Positions 57,475-64,000 of a DNA stretch of 64,000 nt are shown here, piece after piece; position 1 is the stretch's first letter; each line of letters starts with the position of its first letter. Source of the stretch: Streptomyces sp. BK340 (GTDB lineage: Bacteria > Actinomycetota > Actinomycetes > Streptomycetales > Streptomycetaceae); the NCBI RefSeq assembly GCF_007827595.1, contig NZ_VISR01000027.1, forward strand, positions 1-64,000, written 5' to 3'. Below the pieces are notes generated by a model that did not search any database, was not told the origin of the DNA, and was given only the letters and a program-made list of their open reading frames with translations. Position numbers and translations under genes: made by a program.

Positions 57475-58134
57475 ATGACCGACTCCCACGACTCCCACGA
57501 CTTCCTCACCGCCACCCGTACCTTCTACGACACCGTCGCCGACGACTACGCCGAGCAGTTCCGGGACGCTTACGCGGGCAGGCCCCTGGACCGGGCCCTG
57601 CTCGCCGCGTACGCCGAACTCGTCGGCCCCGGCGGACCGGTGGCCGACCTCGGCTGCGGACCCGGGGAGGTCACCGCGCACCTCGCCGCGCTCGGCCTGG
57701 ACGTCTTCGGACTCGACCTGTCCGAATCCATGCTCGCGATCGCCCGCCGCGAGAACCCCGGGCTGCGCTTCGAGCAGGGCTCCATGCTGGACCTCCCCCT
57801 CGGGGACGGCGCGCTGGCCGGTGTCGTCGCCTGGTACTCGACCATCCACACCCCGGTGGACGAACTCCCCGCGCTGTTCGCCGAGTTCCACCGGGTCCTG
57901 TCCCCCGGCGGCCACCTCCTGCTCGCCTTCCAGGCCGGGGAGCACACCCGCCGCCACGACCGTCCCTGGGGCCATCCGGTGGCGCTGGACTTCCACCGGC
58001 GCCGCCCCGAACACCTGGCGGAACTGCTCACGGACGCCGGTTTCGCGCTCGGCTCCCGCACGGTCCGCGAAGCCGACACCGCCCTCGGTGAGCCGGTCCC
58101 CCAGGCCTTCCTGTTCGCCCGGAAGCCCGCCTAG
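57475..58134 (+). CDS. SAM-dependent methyltransferase
   Basis: 219 aa class I methyltransferase. SAM motif VADLGCGPGEVTAHLA, then LDLSESMLAIARREN and GALAGVVAWYSTIH. The TrmB/UbiE-type features and the missing metal sites suggest a small-molecule methyltransferase. ATG 57475 has TACGGT eight bases upstream, so the message may be leaderless. Substrate unknown. Confidence 0.87.
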   Translation: MTDSHDSHDFLTATRTFYDTVADDYAEQFRDAYAGRPLDRALLAAYAELVGPGGPVADLGCGPGEVTAHLAALGLDVFGLDLSESMLAIARRENPGLRFEQGSMLDLPLGDGALAGVVAWYSTIHTPVDELPALFAEFHRVLSPGGHLLLAFQAGEHTRRHDRPWGHPVALDFHRRRPEHLAELLTDAGFALGSRTVREADTALGEPVPQAFLFARKPA

Positions 58135-58284
58135 GCGCGGTTGAAACCAGGAGTACCGGGAGCCCGCCCCGTGCCGGGAACCGGCGGGGACGGCATGGGG
58201 ATCGCTCGCCACGAGCATCGGATGCGGCGTCGGGGAGAGGCCCGGCGACCGGATCACGATCCGTCTCTTCCTGGGGGTTGACCT

Positions 58285-58488
58285 ATGCGCGCCATCGCAC
58301 TGCGTACGAAGACGGTTCTGACCGCGCTCACCGGCGCCGGCGTCCTGGCACTCGGCACCGGTGCGGCCGTTCCCGCGACCGGTGTTCAGGATGCCGTGGT
58401 GCGCATCGCCTCCGGTCTGTCGGGGCACCAGGCGCACTCCGGGCCGTCTCTGGCGGACGAGCGCGAGCCGAAGCTGGTCCACTACTGA
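58285..58488 (+). CDS. Small secreted protein of unknown function
   Basis: 67 aa: MRAIALRTKTVLTALTGAGV hydrophobic signal, cleavage possibly near AVPA (about residue 31), then a short polar mature region (SGHQAHSGPSLADEREPKL). ATG follows GGGGG. No known family. Confidence 0.55.
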   Translation: MRAIALRTKTVLTALTGAGVLALGTGAAVPATGVQDAVVRIASGLSGHQAHSGPSLADEREPKLVHY

Positions 58489-58522
58489 CGCGTCGCATCG
58501 CCGATCACGCACCGCGGCATCG

Positions 58523-58561
58523 ACGGCACCGCCGGGCTCACGCCCCGCCGGTGCCGTTTGT
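58523..58561. terminator. Terminator between the small secreted gene and the AfsR-like gene
   Basis: ACGGCACCG (58523-58531) and CGGTGCCGT (58549-58557), followed by TTGT. Confidence 0.75.
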
Positions 58562-58610
58562 CATGAAAGCCGCATCGGTACGCTCTGCCACCCCGCAAGG
58601 CCGCCGTTGC

Positions 58611-61600
58611 CTAGACACGCCGCCCCGCCTCGGTCACGCCCATCGCGTCGTACAGCGCCTCCGCCGCCCGCCAGTGCTGACGTGCCATCGATTCATCGCC
58701 CAGGGCCTGCGCCGCCTCGGCCATGCCGTGCAGGGCGCGGGCGGTCTCGAACCGGTAGCCGAGGCGGGAGGCCAACTCATGGGCGTGGCCATGCAGTTCC
58801 ATGGCACGGTCGGGTGCGCCGCGGCGCAGGTGGACCAGGCCCACCACGTTCGCCACGGTCGACTGGCGCAGAGCCGTGCCCTCGGCGGAGACCAGGTCCA
58901 GGGCACGCTCGGCGTGTTCGGCTGCCGTACGCGTGTCCCCGAGCCGCTGGCAGACCCGCGCCCAGTGGGCGAGGACGACGGCCACGTTCGCGGGTCTTCG
59001 GGACTCGTCGCACAGTTCGAGGGCCTGGGCGAGGCAGGCCCGCGCCCGCTCGTCCTCACCGGTGCCCAGATGGGCCAAGGCAAGCCAGGTCAGCGACGAG
59101 ATCTCGTTGTTCCGCTCGCCGAGACGCCGGTTCAGTTCGGTGGCGCGAGCCGCGTGCCGGGCGGCCTCGGCGTAGTGGCCCGCCCAGGTCTGTACCGTGC
59201 TGAGGTTGACCAGCGCCTGAGCCTCGTCGCGGGGCGCACCCAACTCCCGGTGCAGCTCGATACCTTGGGCCAGATGAGCGCGGGCCTCGTCGAAGTTGCC
59301 GAGTGCCCCGTGCAGCAGGCCGAGCACATCGAGGCAGAACGCCTCGGTGCTGCGATCGTGGCTGCCGGCCAGTTCCAGGGCCTCCTGGGCGGTGCTGATC
59401 CCGTCCTGGAAGTCGCCGAGCCACCAGTGCGCCACGGCCAGGTTACCGAGGCTGATGCCGAGCAGCACCGGGTCGTCGAGCCGCTGGCAGGCGCCGACCG
59501 CGATCCGGCTGACGACCCGGAACTGCTCGTAGTGTCCACGCAAGTTCAAATAGAACAGGACATTGCGGGCCAGGAGCGCGGCCCGGCGGTGCAGGCGCTG
59601 TGTGCCCGCCTGCGCGACGATCGCGAGCAGTGCCTCGTACTCGCGGTCGAACCAGCGCAGCACCCGCTCGTCGCCGTCCAACCGGGGCAGTTCGGGCGCG
59701 TCGTCGGTCGGCGGGTCGCCGTGGCGGCTACGGCCGGGGAAGAGCACATCGCAGGCTTTGTCGGTGGCCAGCGCGTAGTACGCCACCAGGCGCCCGCCGG
59801 CCGCCTCCTCGTCGTCCTCGGCCTCCCGCACGCTCATCGCGTAGGTCCGCACCAGATCGTGGAAGCCGTACAGCCCCGCCTCGTGCTGTTCCAGCAGATG
59901 CGTGTCGAGCAGATGCTCCAGGACGTCCTCGGCTCCGTGGACGTCGGTGCCGAGCAGCGCGGCGGCCGAGTGGACATCGATGGCGCTGCCGGGGTGCAGG
60001 CCGAGCAAGCGGAACGCGGCGCGCAGGTCCTCCTCCATCGCCTGGTACGACAGCCTGAGCGTGGCCTCGACACTGCGCTCCCCGGCGCTCATCTCGCGCA
60101 GCCGCCGGGTCTCGTCGGCAAGCCGGTCGACCAGGTACTGGACGGTCCAGCGGGGCCGGTTGCGCAGCCGGGCGGTGGTGATGCGCAGGGCGAGGGGCAG
60201 GCCGCAGCACAGCCGGGCGAGCTGGTCGACTGCCTGGGGTTCGGCGGAGGTCCGCTCGGCGCCGAGCATCCGGGTCAGCAGGGTGGTGCTGTCGCCGGCC
60301 GAGAGCAGCCCCAGCGAGAGCCACTCGGCGCCGTCGAGTTCGAGCATCCGGACCCGGCCGGTGAGGATGGCCAGACAGTTCTCGGAAGCGGGCAGCAGCG
60401 GCCGTACCTGGGCGGCGTCGGCGGCATTGTCGAGGAGGAGCAGCAGCTTCCGCTGGGCGGAAACGGTTCGCCACAGGGTGGTGCGCCGCTCCAGGTCGTC
60501 CGGTATTCGGTCGTCCTGGACGCCGATGGTGCGGAGCAGGGAGTGCAGGACCGCACCGGGCTCCTGCGCCTTCTCGCCAGGGCTGAACCCACGCAGGTCG
60601 ACGAAGAGCTGCCCGTCGGGGTAGTCCGGCGCGAGCAGGTGGGCGGCGTGCACGGCCAGGGCGGTCTTGCCGCTGCCGCCCATGCCGTCCAGACCGACGA
60701 TCCGGGTGCTCACGCCGGTCGGGGCCCTGCCCACTTCCAGCAGCCGGGCCAACTCCTCGTCCCGCCCGGTGAAGTCCGGCAGGTCGTACGGCAGGGTGCA
60801 GGGCACCGGCTCGGACCCGTCAGGCTGTGCGAGCGGGGCCGGTACGAGGTGGGCGGCGCGGTCGGCCACGGACTGCGGTACCCGGGGTGCCACTTCGGGG
60901 CTGTCGCGCAGAATGGCTTCGTACAGCCTTGTCAGTTCGGCGCCCGGGTCGATGCCCAGCTCCTCGACGAGCAGTTCGCGCACCCGGCCGAACTCCTCCA
61001 GCGCATCGGCCTGCCGGCCGCCCCGGTACAGGGCCAGCATCAGCCGTCCGCGCAGGGTCTCCCGCAGCGGGTGCGCGGTCACCAACTCGCGTAGAGGTCC
61101 GATGAGTTCCGCGGACTGGCCGAGTTCCAGCTGCAGCTCGAAGTACTGCTCGGCGACGGCCATGTGCCGTTCCTCGAGCGCGGCGGAGGCCGCGGAGATC
61201 ACCGAACCGCCCGTTCCGGCCATGACCGGACCCCGCCACAGGTCCAGACAGGCCCGCAGATGCCTGACGGCCTCCGCGGGCTGACCGGCGGCCACCGCCT
61301 GCCGGGCCTCGGCCGAGCGGCGGCCGAACTCGTGCAGGTCGAGCTGGCCCTCGTCGATGACGGCCCGGTATCCGGCGCCGTCGGTGACGATCAGTCCGGC
61401 GCCGCCCGGTATCCGGGTGCGCAGCGCGGCGACCGCCTTGCGGATCTGGTGGCCGGCGGTCTGCGGCGGCTCGTCGTCCCAGGCCGCGGCGACCAGCCGG
61501 GGCACCGGCACCATACGCCCCGGCTCCAGTAAGAGCGTGACCAGAACGCGTTCCTGGGTCGGGCTGCCGAGTCTCAGCCGACGCTGGCCGTGCCAGCCCT

Positions 61601-61658
61601 CCAACGAACCGAGGATGTTGAAGCGCACGACAGGCCGAGCGGATACCGCCGACTCCAC
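58611..61658 (-). CDS. AfsR-like SARP-family regulator (BTAD, NB-ARC, TPR)
   Basis: 1015 aa. Residues about 1-250: OmpR-type winged helix and BTAD activator domain (GSPTQERVLVTLLLEPGRMV... HPLRETLRGRLMLALYRGGRQADALEEFGRVRELL). Residues about 290-600: NB-ARC ATPase with P-loop GMGGSGKTA (325-333) and KLLLLLDNAADAAQVRPLLP. Residues about 690-1000: TPR repeats (TAQEALELAG, ARAHLAQGIELHRELG). Large SARPs integrate kinase signals and activate pathway genes. Leu43 is encoded by TTA, so translation should depend on the bldA tRNA. GTG start 61658 after a G-run. It and the small SARP are read in the same direction. Confidence 0.93.
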   Translation of the reverse strand: MESAVSARPVVRFNILGSLEGWHGQRRLRLGSPTQERVLVTLLLEPGRMVPVPRLVAAAWDDEPPQTAGHQIRKAVAALRTRIPGGAGLIVTDGAGYRAVIDEGQLDLHEFGRRSAEARQAVAAGQPAEAVRHLRACLDLWRGPVMAGTGGSVISAASAALEERHMAVAEQYFELQLELGQSAELIGPLRELVTAHPLRETLRGRLMLALYRGGRQADALEEFGRVRELLVEELGIDPGAELTRLYEAILRDSPEVAPRVPQSVADRAAHLVPAPLAQPDGSEPVPCTLPYDLPDFTGRDEELARLLEVGRAPTGVSTRIVGLDGMGGSGKTALAVHAAHLLAPDYPDGQLFVDLRGFSPGEKAQEPGAVLHSLLRTIGVQDDRIPDDLERRTTLWRTVSAQRKLLLLLDNAADAAQVRPLLPASENCLAILTGRVRMLELDGAEWLSLGLLSAGDSTTLLTRMLGAERTSAEPQAVDQLARLCCGLPLALRITTARLRNRPRWTVQYLVDRLADETRRLREMSAGERSVEATLRLSYQAMEEDLRAAFRLLGLHPGSAIDVHSAAALLGTDVHGAEDVLEHLLDTHLLEQHEAGLYGFHDLVRTYAMSVREAEDDEEAAGGRLVAYYALATDKACDVLFPGRSRHGDPPTDDAPELPRLDGDERVLRWFDREYEALLAIVAQAGTQRLHRRAALLARNVLFYLNLRGHYEQFRVVSRIAVGACQRLDDPVLLGISLGNLAVAHWWLGDFQDGISTAQEALELAGSHDRSTEAFCLDVLGLLHGALGNFDEARAHLAQGIELHRELGAPRDEAQALVNLSTVQTWAGHYAEAARHAARATELNRRLGERNNEISSLTWLALAHLGTGEDERARACLAQALELCDESRRPANVAVVLAHWARVCQRLGDTRTAAEHAERALDLVSAEGTALRQSTVANVVGLVHLRRGAPDRAMELHGHAHELASRLGYRFETARALHGMAEAAQALGDESMARQHWRAAEALYDAMGVTEAGRRV

Positions 61659-61700
61659 GAACCCGTCCCCCCCGCCCCATCGCGTTGCCCGGCCCGAGAT

Positions 61701-61730
61701 GTTCGGGACAATCCTAGGTTGTACCCGAAC
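61701..61730. promoter_or_regulatory. Inverted repeat over the AfsR-like promoter
   Basis: GTTCGGGACAA (61701-61711) pairs with TTGTACCCGAAC (61719-61730) apart from one extra base. The centre holds CCTAGG and, on the minus strand, TAGGAT (61716-61711), a good -10. A factor binding this dyad would block or organise transcription of the AfsR-like gene. Confidence 0.6.
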
Positions 61731-61797
61731 GGGCCACGCTGAAAGGCGACTTCACGTTACCGTGCGACACGTCTCGGCTCAGTCAAAAGCTAACCCT

Positions 61798-62592
61798 TTA
61801 CGCAAGTTGAAGGAGCGAGGAACGCGCATCACCGGCCAAAGCCGGGTCATGGCGGAGAATCGCGCTCTCGACGTGCCGCAGGGCGGGGGATGGCTGGATG
61901 CCGAGTTCGTCGTCGAGGTGGCGGCGCATCCGGCGGAAGACGTCCAGGGCGTCGGCCTGCCGTCCCGAGCCGTACAGGGCGATCATCAGCTGCTCGCAGA
62001 AGCGCTCCCGCAAGGGGTGGTTGGTGTGCGCCTCGGTCAGCTCCGCGAGCACGGCGGCATGCCGGCCCAGCCGCAGCTCGGCGTCGAAGCGCAGCTCCAT
62101 GGCCCGCATCCGGTACTCCTCGTACCGCGCACCGGCCAGCTGGCACAGCGTCCCGCCGGCGAACCCGCCGAAGACGGGTCCGCGCCACTGCGCGAGAGCG
62201 TCGCCGAGCAGCCGCGCGGTGCGCTCCGCGTCCTGCGGGGACGCCGACTCGGCCTGCCGTACCGTGCGCACGAACTCCGCGGCGTCCAGCTCGCCCTCGG
62301 ACACCACCAGCCGGTAGCCGGAGGGGTGGATGGTCACCCGGGATCCGGACCGGCCGGGCTCCAGGCTGCGCAGTCTGCGGCGCAGCCGGCTGACATGGGC
62401 CTGCAGGGCGTTGGCCTGGTTGTCGGGGACCGCGTCACCCCACATCTCCTCGACCAGGCTCTCCCCGGACACCGACTGGCCCTCGCTGATCAGCAGGGTC
62501 TGCACCAGGGTGCGCTGCAGGTCGCCGGAGATCTCCGCCGGGCCGGACACGGTACGGATCTGCAGTGCCCCGAGGATCGAGAACTTCAGCAT
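61798..62592 (-). CDS. Small SARP-family pathway regulator
   Basis: 264 aa with only the DNA-binding winged helix (FSILGALQIRTVSGPAEISG...LRRRLRSLEPGRSGSRVTIHPSGYRLVV) and BTAD (AEFVRTVRQAESASPQDAERTARLLG, HPLRERFCEQLMIALYGSGRQADALDVF). SARPs of this size usually switch on one antibiotic cluster by binding 11-bp-spaced direct repeats; such repeats precede this gene and the next upstream one. No TTA codon seen. Confidence 0.93.
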   Translation of the reverse strand: MLKFSILGALQIRTVSGPAEISGDLQRTLVQTLLISEGQSVSGESLVEEMWGDAVPDNQANALQAHVSRLRRRLRSLEPGRSGSRVTIHPSGYRLVVSEGELDAAEFVRTVRQAESASPQDAERTARLLGDALAQWRGPVFGGFAGGTLCQLAGARYEEYRMRAMELRFDAELRLGRHAAVLAELTEAHTNHPLRERFCEQLMIALYGSGRQADALDVFRRMRRHLDDELGIQPSPALRHVESAILRHDPALAGDARSSLLQLA

Positions 62593-62652
62593 CCTGACTC
62601 CGCCTCCCGTTGACGTCGCTGGCGTCGTCGTCCTTCTTCCGGCGACGTATCA

Positions 62653-62696
62653 ACAGTGCGGTCGGCCCGTACCGGATCGTTCCCGATCCGTTCCCG
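62653..62696 (-). promoter_or_regulatory. SARP-type repeat array of the small SARP gene
   Basis: On the minus strand, CGGGAACGGAT (62696-62686), CGGGAACGATC (62685-62675) and CGGTACGGGCC (62674-62664) are phased at 11 bp. The last heptamer is 9 bp from CACTGT (62658-62653), a possible -10. Confidence 0.7.
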
Positions 62697-62704
62697 GTCG
62701 CCGG

Positions 62705-63523
62705 TCAGCCGCCGTCGCCGACGACCAGGGCGGTGAGGGAGGCGACCCGGCGGGCCGCCAGCTCGGGCGATTCGGCGTGCACGACGAGGTGTCCGGGGCC
62801 CAGCGCCCCGGGCGGCGAGACGTGCCGGACGTGCGGCAGTATCCCGACCTCGGTGGTCTCCAGCCGCCACGGCGGGCTCAGCAGGGCCGCGGCCGCGAAC
62901 CGGTTCGGCCGCACCGCGTCGACCAGCCGGCCGGCCAGCACCTCGATGGCGCCGGCCGCCAGGTCGAACCCGCCGGCCACCTTGACCAGTTCGGGCACCG
63001 GGTCGTCCCCGAGTCCCGCCCGGCAGCCGGTGATCACCGGCCCGCGCGGGGTGAGGGCGACGCTGATGTGGGCCGGTCCGTACTGGTACCCGGTCAGGTC
63101 CAGCAGCGCGGTCACCACCGCGCGCACCTCGGCGGCGGTGTCGTCGGTGAGCGGGGCGGGGTGGAGCAGGCCGTAGGGGGTGCTGGCGGTGATCCCGACG
63201 GCCTGGTGCATGCCGTGCACGCTCAGCGTCTCCACGGTCAGCCGCAGATCACCGGGGGCGACCTCGGTGCCCCCGGGGGAGAGCCGGTTGTCGCGGACCA
63301 GGCGCTGCACGGCCGCCGGGTCCGAGAGCACCCTGAGGGCGCGGGCCGGGTTGACGCACAGCCCGGCCTCGGCGGCCTCCGCGAGCGGTGCGCGCAGGGC
63401 CGCCTCGTCCGTTGCGTCGACCCGGATCGAGCGCACTTGGACACCCGCGTGCGCGGCCTCGCGGACGAGGCGCTGGTCAGGGTTCAGCAGGAAGATTCGG
63501 CGGACGTCGTTGTCTTCTTTCAT
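62705..63523 (-). CDS. Degenerate ATP-grasp-fold protein
   Basis: 272 aa against about 400 for full enzymes. It begins like a Rossmann-like preATP-grasp (FLLNPDQRLVREAAHAGVQVRSIRVDATDE) and then resembles the C-terminal half of a carboxylate ligase (VETLSVHGMHQAVGITAS, LTDDTAAEVRAVVTALLDLTGYQYGPAHISVALTPRGPVITGCRAGLG, ELVKVAGGFDLAAGAIEVLAG). The ATP-binding Lys segments and the EVNARPGG metal site (here GCRAGLG) are lost. It may be a partner or inactive paralogue. Same operon direction as the SARPs and under a SARP-type promoter. Confidence 0.7.
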   Translation of the reverse strand: MKEDNDVRRIFLLNPDQRLVREAAHAGVQVRSIRVDATDEAALRAPLAEAAEAGLCVNPARALRVLSDPAAVQRLVRDNRLSPGGTEVAPGDLRLTVETLSVHGMHQAVGITASTPYGLLHPAPLTDDTAAEVRAVVTALLDLTGYQYGPAHISVALTPRGPVITGCRAGLGDDPVPELVKVAGGFDLAAGAIEVLAGRLVDAVRPNRFAAAALLSPPWRLETTEVGILPHVRHVSPPGALGPGHLVVHAESPELAARRVASLTALVVGDGG

Positions 63524-63564
63524 GCCTCTGCTCGTGGTGACGGAGTCGGCGAGGGTGGAAAGGC

Positions 63565-63608
63565 AGGCTACGAGCGGGCGTTACCGATCCGATCCCGGCC
63601 GGTTCCCG
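63565..63608 (-). promoter_or_regulatory. SARP-type repeat array of the ATP-grasp-like gene
   Basis: On the minus strand, CGGGAACCGGC (63608-63598), CGGGATCGGAT (63597-63587) and CGGTAACGCCC (63586-63576), 11 bp apart, ending 9 bp before TAGCCT (63570-63565). Same spacing as the array before the small SARP gene. Confidence 0.75.
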
Positions 63609-63774
63609 AGGTGGTGCGTGGGCCCAAGACGCTCACTTCTTCTGTGTGGTCGACCAGTTGACGACACACCTGGATACGGGTGCATCCCTCCTACGCTACC
63701 CGCTCTCCGGCACTTGCCGGGGGCGGATTCACGGCAAAAACAGAACAGCCGGTTTACCGCGCTGTCCGGCCGTT

Positions 63775-64000
63775 TCAGGGCACAGCCGGTGCGCCGCAGC
63801 GTTCGACGACCGTGTCCGCGAAGGCCCTCGCGGGCGGACCGAGCGCGTCCCAGCGGCGGACCGCCCAGCCGACCGGCAGGGGCCGCAGCCCCGGCAGCGG
63901 CACGAGCCGGAGCGCGCCCTCGCCGGGCACCGGCAGCCCCGGTACGGCGGGGACGACGGCCCGTCCCACCCCCAGCTCGGCCAGCAGCAGCGCGGTGTCC
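63775..64000 (-). CDS. LysR-family regulator, C-terminal end (runs off the window)
   Basis: The frame DTALLLAELGVGRAVVPAVP... matches the end of a LysR effector-binding domain (DTALLLAELGVGRAVVPAVPG, then LRPLPVGWAVRRWD). It ends at 63775 and its start lies beyond the right edge. Confidence 0.7.
   Translation of the reverse strand, partial: DTALLLAELGVGRAVVPAVPGLPVPGEGALRLVPLPGLRPLPVGWAVRRWDALGPPARAFADTVVERCGAPAVP

Overview
This is high-GC actinobacterial chromosome, almost certainly Streptomyces. The grounds are GC-rich third codon positions, SARP/AfsR regulators, a leucine TTA codon in a pathway regulator, Hanks-type kinases with extracellular beta-propellers, a ydaO-class riboswitch in front of a wall hydrolase, many GTG starts with 4-nt GTGA/ATGA overlaps, and a futalosine-type menaquinone pathway. 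Most of it reads as conserved core chromosome with small accessory islands. I see no tRNA, rRNA or CRISPR array.

Layout. 0-4.5 kb: the tail of an IS481-type transposase, then an ABC exporter, a LolA-like protein and a long-chain polyprenyl diphosphate synthase. 4.5-9.2 kb: a c-di-AMP riboswitch controlling a secreted lysozyme-like protein, a HAD phosphatase, and an ATP-grasp ligase/flavin oxidoreductase pair. 9.3-13.1 kb: fumarylacetoacetase behind a long inverted repeat, a membrane protein/GntR pair behind an operator array, and an M56 peptidase. 13.4-20.3 kb: an accessory operon (GntR regulator, two-cluster ferredoxin, lipoprotein-NosL fusion, permease, ATPase, AprA-like flavoprotein fused to HEAT repeats). 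20.4-23.3 kb: RecQ and a secreted protein. 23.4-39.3 kb: the complete 14-gene nuoA-N operon (complex I) on the minus strand, with a Rex-type site upstream.

40-49.8 kb: NlpC/P60 hydrolase, a decayed FAD amine-oxidase-like gene interrupted by a short palindromic repeat, peptide deformylase, MenJ-like menaquinone reductase, GNAT, PASTA protein, MenG, a chitinase remnant, an amidohydrolase-like fold remnant coupled to MqnC, and a prepilin peptidase. 49.8-58.5 kb: two transmembrane Ser/Thr kinases, MqnA, a cold-shock protein, an XRE-cupin regulator divergent from AzlCD, a methyltransferase and a small secreted protein. 58.6-64 kb: an AfsR-like SARP-NB-ARC-TPR regulator, a small SARP, a degenerate ATP-grasp protein and the end of a LysR regulator, probably the edge of a secondary-metabolite locus.

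The genes share a respiratory theme. The polyprenyl synthase makes the quinone tail, MqnA and MqnC make the ring, MenG methylates it, MenJ reduces a prenyl unit, and the nuo operon uses the product. The most novel-looking parts are the ABC/AprA-HEAT operon and the SARP locus, where two promoters carry the same array of three 11-bp repeats placed 9 bp upstream of the -10.
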